Positions 1 through 7,319 of a stretch of DNA of 64,000 nucleotides are shown here, one piece after another. The position numbers and the translations under genes were made by a program. Position 1 is the first letter of the stretch. Each line of letters begins with the position of its first letter. This stretch comes from an uncultured Gammaproteobacteria bacterium. GTDB taxonomy: Bacteria > Pseudomonadota > Gammaproteobacteria > Steroidobacterales > UBA11654. A model generated the notes under the pieces. It ran no database searches and had not been told where the DNA came from. It saw nothing but the letters and a program-made list of their open reading frames with translations. The stretch is from contig CACJRN010000003.1 in NCBI GenBank assembly GCA_902595845.1, positions 1 through 64,000 on the forward strand, read 5' to 3'.

Positions 1-610
1 CAACTTCTGGCATATCTGCAGCAATATGAAACTCGCTTCTGGTCAGGCCAGGACACACCGCCGTACAATAGATATTCTGGTCCATGTATTCAAAATGTAT
101 GCCCTCAGAGAGTTTGATTTGATAAATTTTTACAGGACTATAAAGACCGCCTCTATCTGCAGGAGGGATATAAGGAGCTAATGATGCAACGTTAATGATT
201 CTTCCGTACTGTCTCTCAATCATTCCGGGTAAGAAGATATGTATGAGTTCTGTCACAGAACCAATCATCACCTGAATAAAATCAGAATGCTCATCCCATT
301 TAATTTTTTCAAAAGCTTTTGGATTGCCATAGCCTGCATTATTCACAAGTGCATCAATGTCAATATTTTGCTCTTGGCAAAAGTTAAATATCTGCCTAGG
401 GGCTTCTTGATCACTGAGATCAGCTGGAAAAATGTCTATCTTTTGATCCCGAGACAATTCTAGTAGATTTGCTCTTATGGATTCTAATCTATCCGCCCTT
501 CTTGCAGTAAGGACTAAATTAAAACCATTTTTAAAAAAAACCTCTGCGAAAGATTTACCAATTCCTGCTGAAGCGCCTGTGATTAGTACTGTTTTGTTTT
601 TCACATTCAT
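1..610 (-). CDS. SDR-family oxidoreductase, partial (C-terminus off the left edge)
   Basis: Translating the minus strand from the ATG at 610 gives an open frame of 203 codons that runs off the window. The N-terminus carries the Rossmann cofactor motif TGASAGIG, then NNAGYG, and the catalytic Tyr and Lys as YSPVK, so it is a classical short-chain dehydrogenase/reductase that uses NAD(P)H on an unknown carbonyl or hydroxyl substrate. The later PGLTRSEFH stretch closely resembles the SDR at 13587-14393 (PGFTVTNFH), so the two look like paralogues of one subfamily. It directly follows the fluoride channel gene and is probably the last gene read in the minus-strand block that begins at 6114. Family is certain; substrate unknown. 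Confidence 0.9.
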   Translation of the reverse strand, partial: MNVKNKTVLITGASAGIGKSFAEVFFKNGFNLVLTARRADRLESIRANLLELSRDQKIDIFPADLSDQEAPRQIFNFCQEQNIDIDALVNNAGYGNPKAFEKIKWDEHSDFIQVMIGSVTELIHIFLPGMIERQYGRIINVASLAPYIPPADRGGLYSPVKIYQIKLSEGIHFEYMDQNIYCTAVCPGLTRSEFHIAADMPEV

Positions 611-611
611 T

Positions 612-995
612 TCAATTCTTTATTAGATTGTAACCAATCAAACATAGAATAATGCCAAGTGTGGCCTGAAGAGCTATGTAAGATATCATCTTTAGAAATT
701 CTCCATTCTCTATGAATAATTGTGACTCCATAGCAATTGCTGAAAATGTTGTAAATCCTCCTAGGATTCCGACGGTGAGAAAAAAGAATAATTGCGTTTG
801 ATCTTCTAGTTTTTGAGTGAAATAACCAGAAACCAATCCGATCAAAAAACACCCGATCAAATTCACCAATACTGTTCCTATTGGAAATGATGTAGTAACT
901 GTCTTTTCTATCGATGAGCTAATCAAAAATCTAAGGATCGTTCCAATAAATCCACCCAAGCCTATAATCAATGATGTATTTATTATCTGGGTCAT
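612..995 (-). CDS. crcB: Fluoride ion channel FluC (CrcB family)
   Basis: About 127 residues with four hydrophobic spans, the usual size for a single-domain FluC that works as an antiparallel dimer and lets toxic fluoride leave the cytoplasm. Family signatures are visible: GLGGFIGTILRF near the N-terminus, FPIGTVLVNLIGCF in span two and GILGGFTTFSAIAMES in span three, the last containing the central TTFS sodium/fluoride site. I choose the ATG at 995 because the longer reading (ten extra residues) lies inside the preceding hydrolase gene and adds polar residues before the first span. The stop of that gene (997-999) is one base from this start, so translation is likely coupled. No fluoride riboswitch is visible; the gene is inside an operon. 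Confidence 0.93.
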   Translation of the reverse strand: MTQIINTSLIIGLGGFIGTILRFLISSSIEKTVTTSFPIGTVLVNLIGCFLIGLVSGYFTQKLEDQTQLFFFLTVGILGGFTTFSAIAMESQLFIENGEFLKMISYIALQATLGIILCLIGYNLIKN

Positions 996-996
996 T

Positions 997-1908
997 TCAA
1001 TAAACCGATAAATCCTCACCAACAATCACTTTTCCAGAATAGTTGGACCCTATCTCATCTATGATGTCTTCTTCGGAAGATCCCCAGAAAAGAATATGTG
1101 TTAATAATAATAATTTTGGCTTTGCAATATTGGCAATCTCGGCAAGTTCATTTGTTGAAGTATGATGCTTTGAATGATAATTTTTCCAAACGTCTGATCT
1201 TCGGTCAAAACCAGATTGTGAATACACTTCATGTACCAAAATATCACTGCCCTTAGCCATCTCTATTAGCTTCTCACTGGGAGCCGTGTCGCCGGAAATG
1301 ATTATTGTTTTATCGGCGGTGGTGAATTTATAGCCAAACGCATCTTCCCATGAGCCATGATTCACCTTAAATGCCTCTACTTCCACTAGATCATCCTTAT
1401 AAACAATTCCTTCATCTATCTCATCTACCTCTACATTCCAGCCTGTTTCATTTGCTGGTTCTGAGCCATCTATTCTGTATCTAATATCAGAACCATATGC
1501 TTCTAAGATATTCTCTGTCATTGATTTAATGCCTGTTGGTCCAAAAACTTTTAAAGGCGTATCACGCTCAAGAACCCATGGTGTAAAGATCAAATCTGGA
1601 TAACCGGTCGTATGATCAGAATGTAGATGTGTCAGAAATGCGACTTCTAAGTTACTTGGTTTAAGAGATAAGTAAGCATCATTATCTTGGGTATATAATT
1701 TATTCGCTTGTCTAACAATTCCAGGGCCAAAATCAACAATGTAAGATTTATTCTTAACAATTATTGCCAAAGATGGGCCTGACCTGTCAGGCTCAGCATT
1801 TGGTGTGCCTGTTCCAAGCAAAACCAATCTTGTGCCATGATTCTCAGATGCACTTATGTCAAAAATACCTAAGAGCCCGATTAAGATAATAGAGAGAAAA
1901 AACCTCAT
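997..1908 (-). CDS. Exported metallo-beta-lactamase-fold hydrolase (RNase Z/arylsulfatase-like branch)
   Basis: 303 residues. Residues 1-21 form a cleavable signal peptide (hydrophobic core, then SAS), so the enzyme should be periplasmic, which argues against tRNA processing despite its similarity to RNase Z-like proteins. The zinc site is intact: THLHSDH at about 93-99 (H94, H96, D98, H99), SGDTAPS near 205 and a late H in LLLTHILF. The substrate is unknown; exported members of this branch include AtsA-type ester and sulfate hydrolases. The ATG overlaps the stop of the 45-codon gene upstream (ATGA at 1905-1908), and fluC follows one base after its stop. Confidence 0.87.
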   Translation of the reverse strand: MRFFLSIILIGLLGIFDISASENHGTRLVLLGTGTPNAEPDRSGPSLAIIVKNKSYIVDFGPGIVRQANKLYTQDNDAYLSLKPSNLEVAFLTHLHSDHTTGYPDLIFTPWVLERDTPLKVFGPTGIKSMTENILEAYGSDIRYRIDGSEPANETGWNVEVDEIDEGIVYKDDLVEVEAFKVNHGSWEDAFGYKFTTADKTIIISGDTAPSEKLIEMAKGSDILVHEVYSQSGFDRRSDVWKNYHSKHHTSTNELAEIANIAKPKLLLLTHILFWGSSEEDIIDEIGSNYSGKVIVGEDLSVY

Positions 1909-2042
1909 GAATCTTCCTTAATTAAATCTTTCACTTCTTTTTTTTGTTTTGTTCGTTTATATCTTTTTTTGGTCTCATGAATTTTTGAAATAGCATGAGC
2001 CGGTGATTTTTTTCTAGTTTTAATATCCTTCTTATCTGTCAT
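1905..2042 (-). CDS. Small lysine-rich protein, 45 aa, unknown function
   Basis: Short minus-strand frame between the cytochrome and hydrolase genes. Its ATG (2042-2040) overlaps the TGA of the cytochrome gene (2041-2039), and its own TGA (1907-1905) overlaps the ATG of the hydrolase gene, so both junctions are four-base ATGA overlaps as used for translational coupling. The product has about 16 Lys/Arg plus two His among 45 residues, no hydrophobic segment and no cysteine, and looks cytoplasmic and perhaps nucleic-acid binding. Without it there would be a gap of about 130 bases in an otherwise gap-free operon. I do not recognise a family. Confidence 0.66.
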   Translation of the reverse strand: MTDKKDIKTRKKSPAHAISKIHETKKRYKRTKQKKEVKDLIKEDS

Positions 2043-3058
2043 TTCATTTTATTGATCCATTCTGTAACAAGATCAATGGCCTCAGCATGCATGAGAGCTC
2101 TTCCTGATTCTGGCATCATGATGTCTGGCTCATTTGAAAGCATTCGAAATAGAAGTATGGATTCCTCGGCTTGTCCAGGAACAATTGAATAGCTCAAGCC
2201 TCCACTTCCTCTTCCTGCAGCGACAGGCTTTTTGAAGACGCCAAATTGTTTGTCATCAATTGATAAGTAGAGACCAGATGAACTTGCAGAACCTTCTGGT
2301 GAATGACAATGGCCACAATTTATATCTAAATATGACCTTGCTCTCAAATTGATATCATGATTATCGTTAAATGCATCAACCATTAAATCATTTGAATAAG
2401 GTTTTTCTTCTAAAAGCCCTAGAGCTGCCCAATGATCTATTTGATTGTTCTTTATTCCATTCTCATAAGCGATCGCTTTATTGATGTTTCTTGGCTTAGG
2501 ACCTATGGGCTCAACGGCATCATCTTTTAAATGACATTCCTTACATTGATTCTTATTCGGTGCTCTATATCTTATGAAGTTTGCATTCGTTGGTGTAACG
2601 ACATCAGTGACTTCAATGGTTTTCCCCCCAAGCGCTAAAAATGCATCTCCTCTATCGATGTCCCAGACATATGTCAGCGCATCCCATCCATCCTCTTTGT
2701 TTAGTAATAAACGTGTTTCAAGTAGAAGTGTCCCACCCTCATTAGTTTGATAAGAGAATGTTTTTATGAGTGCAGTACCTATTGGAAAATCAAAAACTTC
2801 CTCACCTTCATATTTCGCAGTTGTTCCTTCTGGGAGATATACGAAACGATGCTTATCTGTATAGTCAGAAAATAAAGCTGTGATGAGTTCATAAGGTACG
2901 ACATCGCTGTTTGGGATTTGATTGAGTGGATCTGAAAAAAAATCATACTCAGACAATGCCTTCGGTGTTTTGTCTGAAAGTATTGCATAATCATTAACCG
3001 CATAAAGGCTGCTTGAGAAGCATATAAATATCAAAAAAGTCAGTAGATTGTGATTCAT
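2039..3058 (-). CDS. Di-haem cytochrome c-like protein, SO_2930/HNE_0200 family
   Basis: 339 residues with an N-terminal signal peptide (about 1-20, ending SLYA) and two c-type haem sites, CKECH at 172-176 and CGHCH at 248-252, so it is a periplasmic di-haem cytochrome. The following GSASSSGLYL and the late MMPESGRA segment, with Met as a possible distal haem ligand, fit the family I know as SO_2930-type cytochromes. Members are commonly encoded next to a parallel beta-helix protein, as here: the beta-helix gene ends six bases upstream. The role is unknown; it may take electrons from, or be a structural partner of, the beta-helix protein. Its stop overlaps the start of the 45-codon gene. Confidence 0.85.
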   Translation of the reverse strand: MNHNLLTFLIFICFSSSLYAVNDYAILSDKTPKALSEYDFFSDPLNQIPNSDVVPYELITALFSDYTDKHRFVYLPEGTTAKYEGEEVFDFPIGTALIKTFSYQTNEGGTLLLETRLLLNKEDGWDALTYVWDIDRGDAFLALGGKTIEVTDVVTPTNANFIRYRAPNKNQCKECHLKDDAVEPIGPKPRNINKAIAYENGIKNNQIDHWAALGLLEEKPYSNDLMVDAFNDNHDINLRARSYLDINCGHCHSPEGSASSSGLYLSIDDKQFGVFKKPVAAGRGSGGLSYSIVPGQAEESILLFRMLSNEPDIMMPESGRALMHAEAIDLVTEWINKMK

Positions 3059-3064
3059 GCTTTA

Positions 3065-4312
3065 TTAATCAATCTTGACAGGTGCTAGTGGGGTAATGCT
3101 TCCAGAATATTCAGATTGATCTCGACTGAGCTGGTATGGCAATGAAAGCATATATCTGATCGGATTCATAACAGCAAAGTCTATCTCTCCATTGTCTTTT
3201 ATAATCAATTTTTCATTATTTGGTTGTCCCAAGATCATTTGCTTTAATGGCAAAACCCCATCCCAGAAAATATCTGGCATATCCCCATCAGATATTTCAT
3301 AGAGTATTGAAGCAATGTCCTTATCTAAATCTGGATTACTGCCTGATCGACTGATCTCATTATTATGTATCTGAACTGACTTTGGATGTGGGTAATACCC
3401 AGAATCAGTAAAATCATCTGAGTCATCGTCATTGATATAGCTAACGACAGCAATACCAACTGTTTCATGATCATCGATTCTATTGCTAAAAATCTCAACA
3501 TTTGAATTTGCCATGATGATAATTCCCGTTCCTCTGGGGACTTCGCCAACAATATTTCCTTCAGGAGCAAAGTTATCCGTATTGTTATGCACTATAGAAT
3601 TATTAAAGACTCGAACATCATGGCCTCCTTGTTGCGGTAACCCAGGTAAATCAAAAACTAAGATTCCTCCTGTATTATCTTCTGCTGTGTTGTCATAAAC
3701 ATCTGCATAATAAGAATTTTCTATCTCAATGCCTGCAACATTAAACTTCGCAATAGAGTTTCTAACAACAATATTTTCAGACTGTCCAACATAAATCCCG
3801 GCATCGGAGGCTCCAATTGCAATGCAACCATCTATGAGTACATTCTTTGACTCGACTGGATATAGCCCATAAGCTCCATTCGATGACTTAGGTCCTCCAG
3901 ACCATTCAGTTCTTACATTAATAAAAGAAATTCCATCACTGCCTTTAACTTTTATCGCATCCCCTTTCGCATCCAATACAGCAAAATTTTTCAATAGGAC
4001 CTTATTAGAGGTAACCATGAGTCCTTGGGCGCCTGATTTCTGATCAGAAAAATTAAGAATTGTATTTTCATGACCATCACCTTGAATAGTAACCCCATCT
4101 ACATCCAATGAAAGACTGTCTTCAAAATTATAAATGCCAGTAGTCAGTTGAATAATATCTCCTGGATTAGCAAGAATAAGAGCCTCTTGTAATCGCTCTT
4201 GAGAATCCTCTGAGGGTGTAATAATAATGACTTCTGAGAGTATATTGGGTGTCATAAATATACTGCCAGTAATGAGTAAAATAACTATTTGTTTCTTTAG
4301 ATTGTTTACCAT
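3065..4312 (-). CDS. Exported parallel beta-helix repeat protein
   Basis: About 415 residues. A signal peptide (KKQIVILLITGS core) precedes a PGDIIQLTTGIYNF segment of the kind that opens pectate-lyase-like folds, then repeated rungs of the N-x-(I/V)-x-x-N type such as SENIVVRNSIAKFN and SYYADVYDNTAEDN, typical of right-handed parallel beta-helices related to NosD and alginate epimerases. I prefer ATG 4312 over the in-frame GTG at 4318, because the ATG directly opens the basic n-region. It overlaps the stop of the M2 peptidase gene by seven bases. It is the usual neighbour of the SO_2930-type cytochrome downstream. Substrate unknown; a polysaccharide or a copper/haem partner are options. Confidence 0.85.
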   Translation of the reverse strand: MVNNLKKQIVILLITGSIFMTPNILSEVIIITPSEDSQERLQEALILANPGDIIQLTTGIYNFEDSLSLDVDGVTIQGDGHENTILNFSDQKSGAQGLMVTSNKVLLKNFAVLDAKGDAIKVKGSDGISFINVRTEWSGGPKSSNGAYGLYPVESKNVLIDGCIAIGASDAGIYVGQSENIVVRNSIAKFNVAGIEIENSYYADVYDNTAEDNTGGILVFDLPGLPQQGGHDVRVFNNSIVHNNTDNFAPEGNIVGEVPRGTGIIIMANSNVEIFSNRIDDHETVGIAVVSYINDDDSDDFTDSGYYPHPKSVQIHNNEISRSGSNPDLDKDIASILYEISDGDMPDIFWDGVLPLKQMILGQPNNEKLIIKDNGEIDFAVMNPIRYMLSLPYQLSRDQSEYSGSITPLAPVKID

Positions 4313-6114
4313 CCGCACACTCTATCCTCGTTTTGCTCATCCAGCCACTCTTTAAGTGGCGCATAATAATTTAGTAACGATTTTCCACTCAGTGTCCTCT
4401 GACCAGTGATTTTCTCGAGTGCATCAGGCCAAGGCTCACTCTGTCCTACAGATAGCATATTTCTCAAACGGACACCCGCTTCATCATTTGCATAAATAGA
4501 GCATTCATGTAAATTTCCTTCATTTCCCATCGACTCACATAATGCTTCATGAAATTGGTACTGCAACACCCTTGCAAGATAATATCGAGTGTATGGAGTA
4601 TTGCCAGGAATATGATATTTGGCTCCTGGGTCAAAAGCGTCAGCTGGTCTATCAATCGGAGATGCAACACCTTGATATTTTTCTCTGAGTTCCCACCAAT
4701 AATCATTGAGCTCTTCATCAGTTAATATTCCATCGAAAACAGCCATTCTCCATTTATCTAACATCAAGGTCCATGGGACAGCTACAACGCCCTCTAATGC
4801 TTGTTTCATAAGCAAGCCTATAGCATTCTCTTTGCTTCTCTCAGCTTCGTCTTGTGAAATAAAACCAATATCCTTCAGATAGCTTGGAGTAATGGATAGA
4901 GACAATAAATCTCCTACAGCCTCATGAAATCCGTCATTGGCACCGCTCTGAAAAATTTCAGGAAGATTGGCATATGCCTGATAGTAAAAAATATGGCCCA
5001 ACTCATGATGAATGGTAATAAAGTCTTCTTCATTTTTCTCGATACACATTTTTATTCTGAGATCTTGTTTTTGACTATCAATATCCCAAGCGCTTGCATG
5101 GCAAACAACATCTCTATCCTGCGGCTTTGTGAACAAAGAACGTTGCCAGAAAGTATCTGGTAATGGGTCAAAACCCAAAGACAAAAAGAAATCTTCTGCA
5201 ATTTCCACCATTTCAACTTCTGAGAGTCCTCTGTCTAAAATAATCTGTGTTAGATCAATTGAACTCGTTTCATCAAAATCATAGACGATGTCTGAAATAT
5301 TGCTCCAAGATTGTGCCCACATATTTCCCAATAAATGTGCAGGTATTGGTTCGCTAAGTGGGACGATTTCATCTCCATAATATTCATTCAGTTCTGCTCT
5401 AACATGGCATTGCAAACCCTCATATAATGGACGCATATCTTCATAAACTTGATCAACGAGCAAAGAAAAATCTTCATTTGACATATCATATTTACTGAAC
5501 CAAAGTTCAGACAAACCATCAAACCCAAGATCATTTGAACCCTGGTTCCCGATTTCAACCATTCTGAGGTACTTATCCTTCATTGGTGGACTGATCTCTC
5601 TCCAACCACTCCAGGCTCTTAAAAGCTCATCAGGATCCCTTGAATTGTCGATAATTGATTCAAATCCTTCTAGGTCATAGCACTCATCATCACTAAAACA
5701 ATGCTTTCCTGTTCCATACATGGCCTCTAACTCAGTCATGATCTGAGACAATTCACCAGCCAAATCTTCATCAAGTGGAGGTGGCATAACAAAACCATTC
5801 TTAATTAAGTTGAGAGCCCTTCGATCCAGTGGGTCAAGATCTAGATCATCATATGTTGCTGCGGTTCTCGCTGCTTCCAAAGCTTCAAGCGTATACCTTT
5901 TAGAATAATCTGCAGCAATCACTTGAGAATCATGATTAATAAAGTTTGACGCTATCCAAAAGGCCGAAGAAATTACTGGACCTTCCTCAGTCGCCATTTT
6001 TTCATATTCTGCTAAAAACTCTTTCGCATCATTTTGTGTTGGGACATTATCCTGATCATTGGCACAACCAGAAATTAACAAAAGAAAACATCCACTAAGT
6101 AATAATTTTTTCAT
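4306..6114 (-). CDS. M2-family (ACE-like) zinc peptidyl-dipeptidase, lipoprotein
   Basis: 602 residues, the normal size for single-domain bacterial M2 peptidases. A lipoprotein signal (lipobox LISGC, Cys17) anchors it in the envelope. The gluzincin zinc site is complete: HHELGH with H370, E371 and H374, and the third ligand E398 in HEAVGD, separated as in angiotensin-converting enzyme. It should remove dipeptides from the C-terminus of oligopeptides, fitting peptide scavenging. It is the first gene of the minus-strand operon that continues to the left edge. A TATAAT lies only seven bases before the ATG and there is no Shine-Dalgarno sequence, so the mRNA may be leaderless. Confidence 0.93.
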   Translation of the reverse strand: MKKLLLSGCFLLLISGCANDQDNVPTQNDAKEFLAEYEKMATEEGPVISSAFWIASNFINHDSQVIAADYSKRYTLEALEAARTAATYDDLDLDPLDRRALNLIKNGFVMPPPLDEDLAGELSQIMTELEAMYGTGKHCFSDDECYDLEGFESIIDNSRDPDELLRAWSGWREISPPMKDKYLRMVEIGNQGSNDLGFDGLSELWFSKYDMSNEDFSLLVDQVYEDMRPLYEGLQCHVRAELNEYYGDEIVPLSEPIPAHLLGNMWAQSWSNISDIVYDFDETSSIDLTQIILDRGLSEVEMVEIAEDFFLSLGFDPLPDTFWQRSLFTKPQDRDVVCHASAWDIDSQKQDLRIKMCIEKNEEDFITIHHELGHIFYYQAYANLPEIFQSGANDGFHEAVGDLLSLSITPSYLKDIGFISQDEAERSKENAIGLLMKQALEGVVAVPWTLMLDKWRMAVFDGILTDEELNDYWWELREKYQGVASPIDRPADAFDPGAKYHIPGNTPYTRYYLARVLQYQFHEALCESMGNEGNLHECSIYANDEAGVRLRNMLSVGQSEPWPDALEKITGQRTLSGKSLLNYYAPLKEWLDEQNEDRVCGW

Positions 6115-6121
6115 AAATCTG

Positions 6122-6149
6122 ATTATAACTTTTTTAAAATTTTATAGAC
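6122..6149 (-). promoter_or_regulatory. Candidate promoter of the M2-peptidase operon (possibly leaderless)
   Basis: On the minus strand TTGTCT (6149-6144) and TATAAT (6127-6122) are 16 bases apart. The expected start of transcription is at about 6115-6116, one or two bases before the ATG at 6114. No purine-rich ribosome site fits in between. Seen by eye only. Confidence 0.5.
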
Positions 6150-6218
6150 AAATCATTGGGTAATAGTCATAGATTTGATCATTAATACCAGCTCTGTTAG
6201 TTTGAAGTAATCAGTTAC

Positions 6219-7076
6219 ATGAAAAGCGTATTGAAAATATTTTATCGTCCACCATTTATCGGTGTGCTGGCATTTCTGCTTGTATTTATTTCACAAGGAC
6301 TGGGGCATACCCTATGGATGCTTGTTTCAATGATATTTGGACATGATTATCAATACCTGGCTGCATTCATACTTGGGTTAATAGGCCTATTTCTTTTATT
6401 CGTCGGAATGAAGAAAGAAAATGAGGTAGCGGCCACTTGGCTAGGATATTTCGCGGCTGTATTAATGTGGACTGGTTGGGTTGAATATTCTTTTCATTTC
6501 TATTCTGACCTATCCGAGACCGAAGTAAGATTTTTCATGCAATCTACAACAGGGATCATGATGGTCACACTTTCTTATTTTTTCTTCAATAAAGAAACAA
6601 GGTGTAATTTCTTTAAGTGGTTTCACAGAAATTTAAGATTATCCACAGGTAAACCAACAAGTGGTTATAAAAGAAATTATGCGGCAATCACAGCAATGGA
6701 AACGATTTACGTGATGTGGTTTTTTTACATTATCCTGTACTTATTATATGAATTTGCTGGTGATCGAAGTCCGGTAACCTATACATTCTTCTTTTTTAAT
6801 TCGATCTGGGCATTATTTCTATTATTTCGTTTGGCTAAGTTTTGGAACGTAACAAGAGCTGTGAGATATGCCATTCCAACTGCCCTAATCGCTTTTGCCT
6901 CTTACGAGATATTGTTGAGATGGGATATTCTCAGTGAGATATGGCTATACCCTAAAAAATATGTTTTTGAACTTATTTTAATCTCAACAGCAATATCAAT
7001 AGGATTCTTGATTGCAGTTTTTACTCCTGAAGGTGAAAAAGAACGACTTGCAAAAGGTTCAGAAGTCCAAAATTAA
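6219..7076 (+). CDS. Multi-span membrane protein of unknown function
   Basis: 285 residues with about eight hydrophobic spans (roughly 13-38, 46-64, 72-92, 104-124, 154-180, 187-208, 216-234 and 252-272) and short loops; the C-terminus EGEKERLAKGSEVQN is charged and probably cytoplasmic. Loops between spans are rich in aromatic residues (for example TGWVEYSFHFY). I recognise no transporter or enzyme signature. It stands alone: the divergent M2 peptidase lies upstream and the next gene is convergent. The ATG at 6219 immediately precedes a basic start (MKSVLKIFYRP), consistent with N-in topology. Confidence 0.72.
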   Translation: MKSVLKIFYRPPFIGVLAFLLVFISQGLGHTLWMLVSMIFGHDYQYLAAFILGLIGLFLLFVGMKKENEVAATWLGYFAAVLMWTGWVEYSFHFYSDLSETEVRFFMQSTTGIMMVTLSYFFFNKETRCNFFKWFHRNLRLSTGKPTSGYKRNYAAITAMETIYVMWFFYIILYLLYEFAGDRSPVTYTFFFFNSIWALFLLFRLAKFWNVTRAVRYAIPTALIAFASYEILLRWDILSEIWLYPKKYVFELILISTAISIGFLIAVFTPEGEKERLAKGSEVQN

Positions 7077-7108
7077 CTTCCTATATTGGAAATTGGTTCT
7101 AAAAATAA

Positions 7109-7303
7109 TTAGGGTATTTCTACCTCACTAAAACAACTTACTTCGTTATATTCATTATTAAGATTGACACTGATAATCATTGGTCTACAACAAACAAAAC
7201 AGTCCTCAGTATACTCTTGCTGTAAAATAGATTTATCAATTACAACAGTCACCAACTCACCACAGCTTGGGCATCCAATTTCATACTCTTCAAGCAGACT
7301 CAT
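7109..7303 (-). CDS. CPXCG-motif cysteine-rich (zinc-ribbon-like) small protein
   Basis: 64 residues with the pattern CPSCGE near residue 15 and CFVCCRP near residue 41, matching the small CPXCG cysteine-rich family common in gammaproteobacteria. The two cysteine pairs probably bind one zinc ion. The function of the family is unknown. The acidic C-terminus (EYNEVSCFSEVEIP) is normal for it. It lies 16 bases upstream of the stop side of no other gene on its strand except the TonB receptor, which ends at 7320, so it may be read through from there. Confidence 0.85.
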   Translation of the reverse strand: MSLLEEYEIGCPSCGELVTVVIDKSILQQEYTEDCFVCCRPMIISVNLNNEYNEVSCFSEVEIP

Positions 7304-7319
7304 GCTTTGATTCTACAAT

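Noticed and set aside
239-463. Plus-strand frame of 74 codons
   Set aside because: It lies wholly inside the minus-strand SDR, whose motifs are clear; it has no ribosome site or recognisable content.
3483-3698. Plus-strand frame within the beta-helix gene
   Set aside because: Antisense shadow; the minus-strand protein has a signal peptide and repeat rungs.
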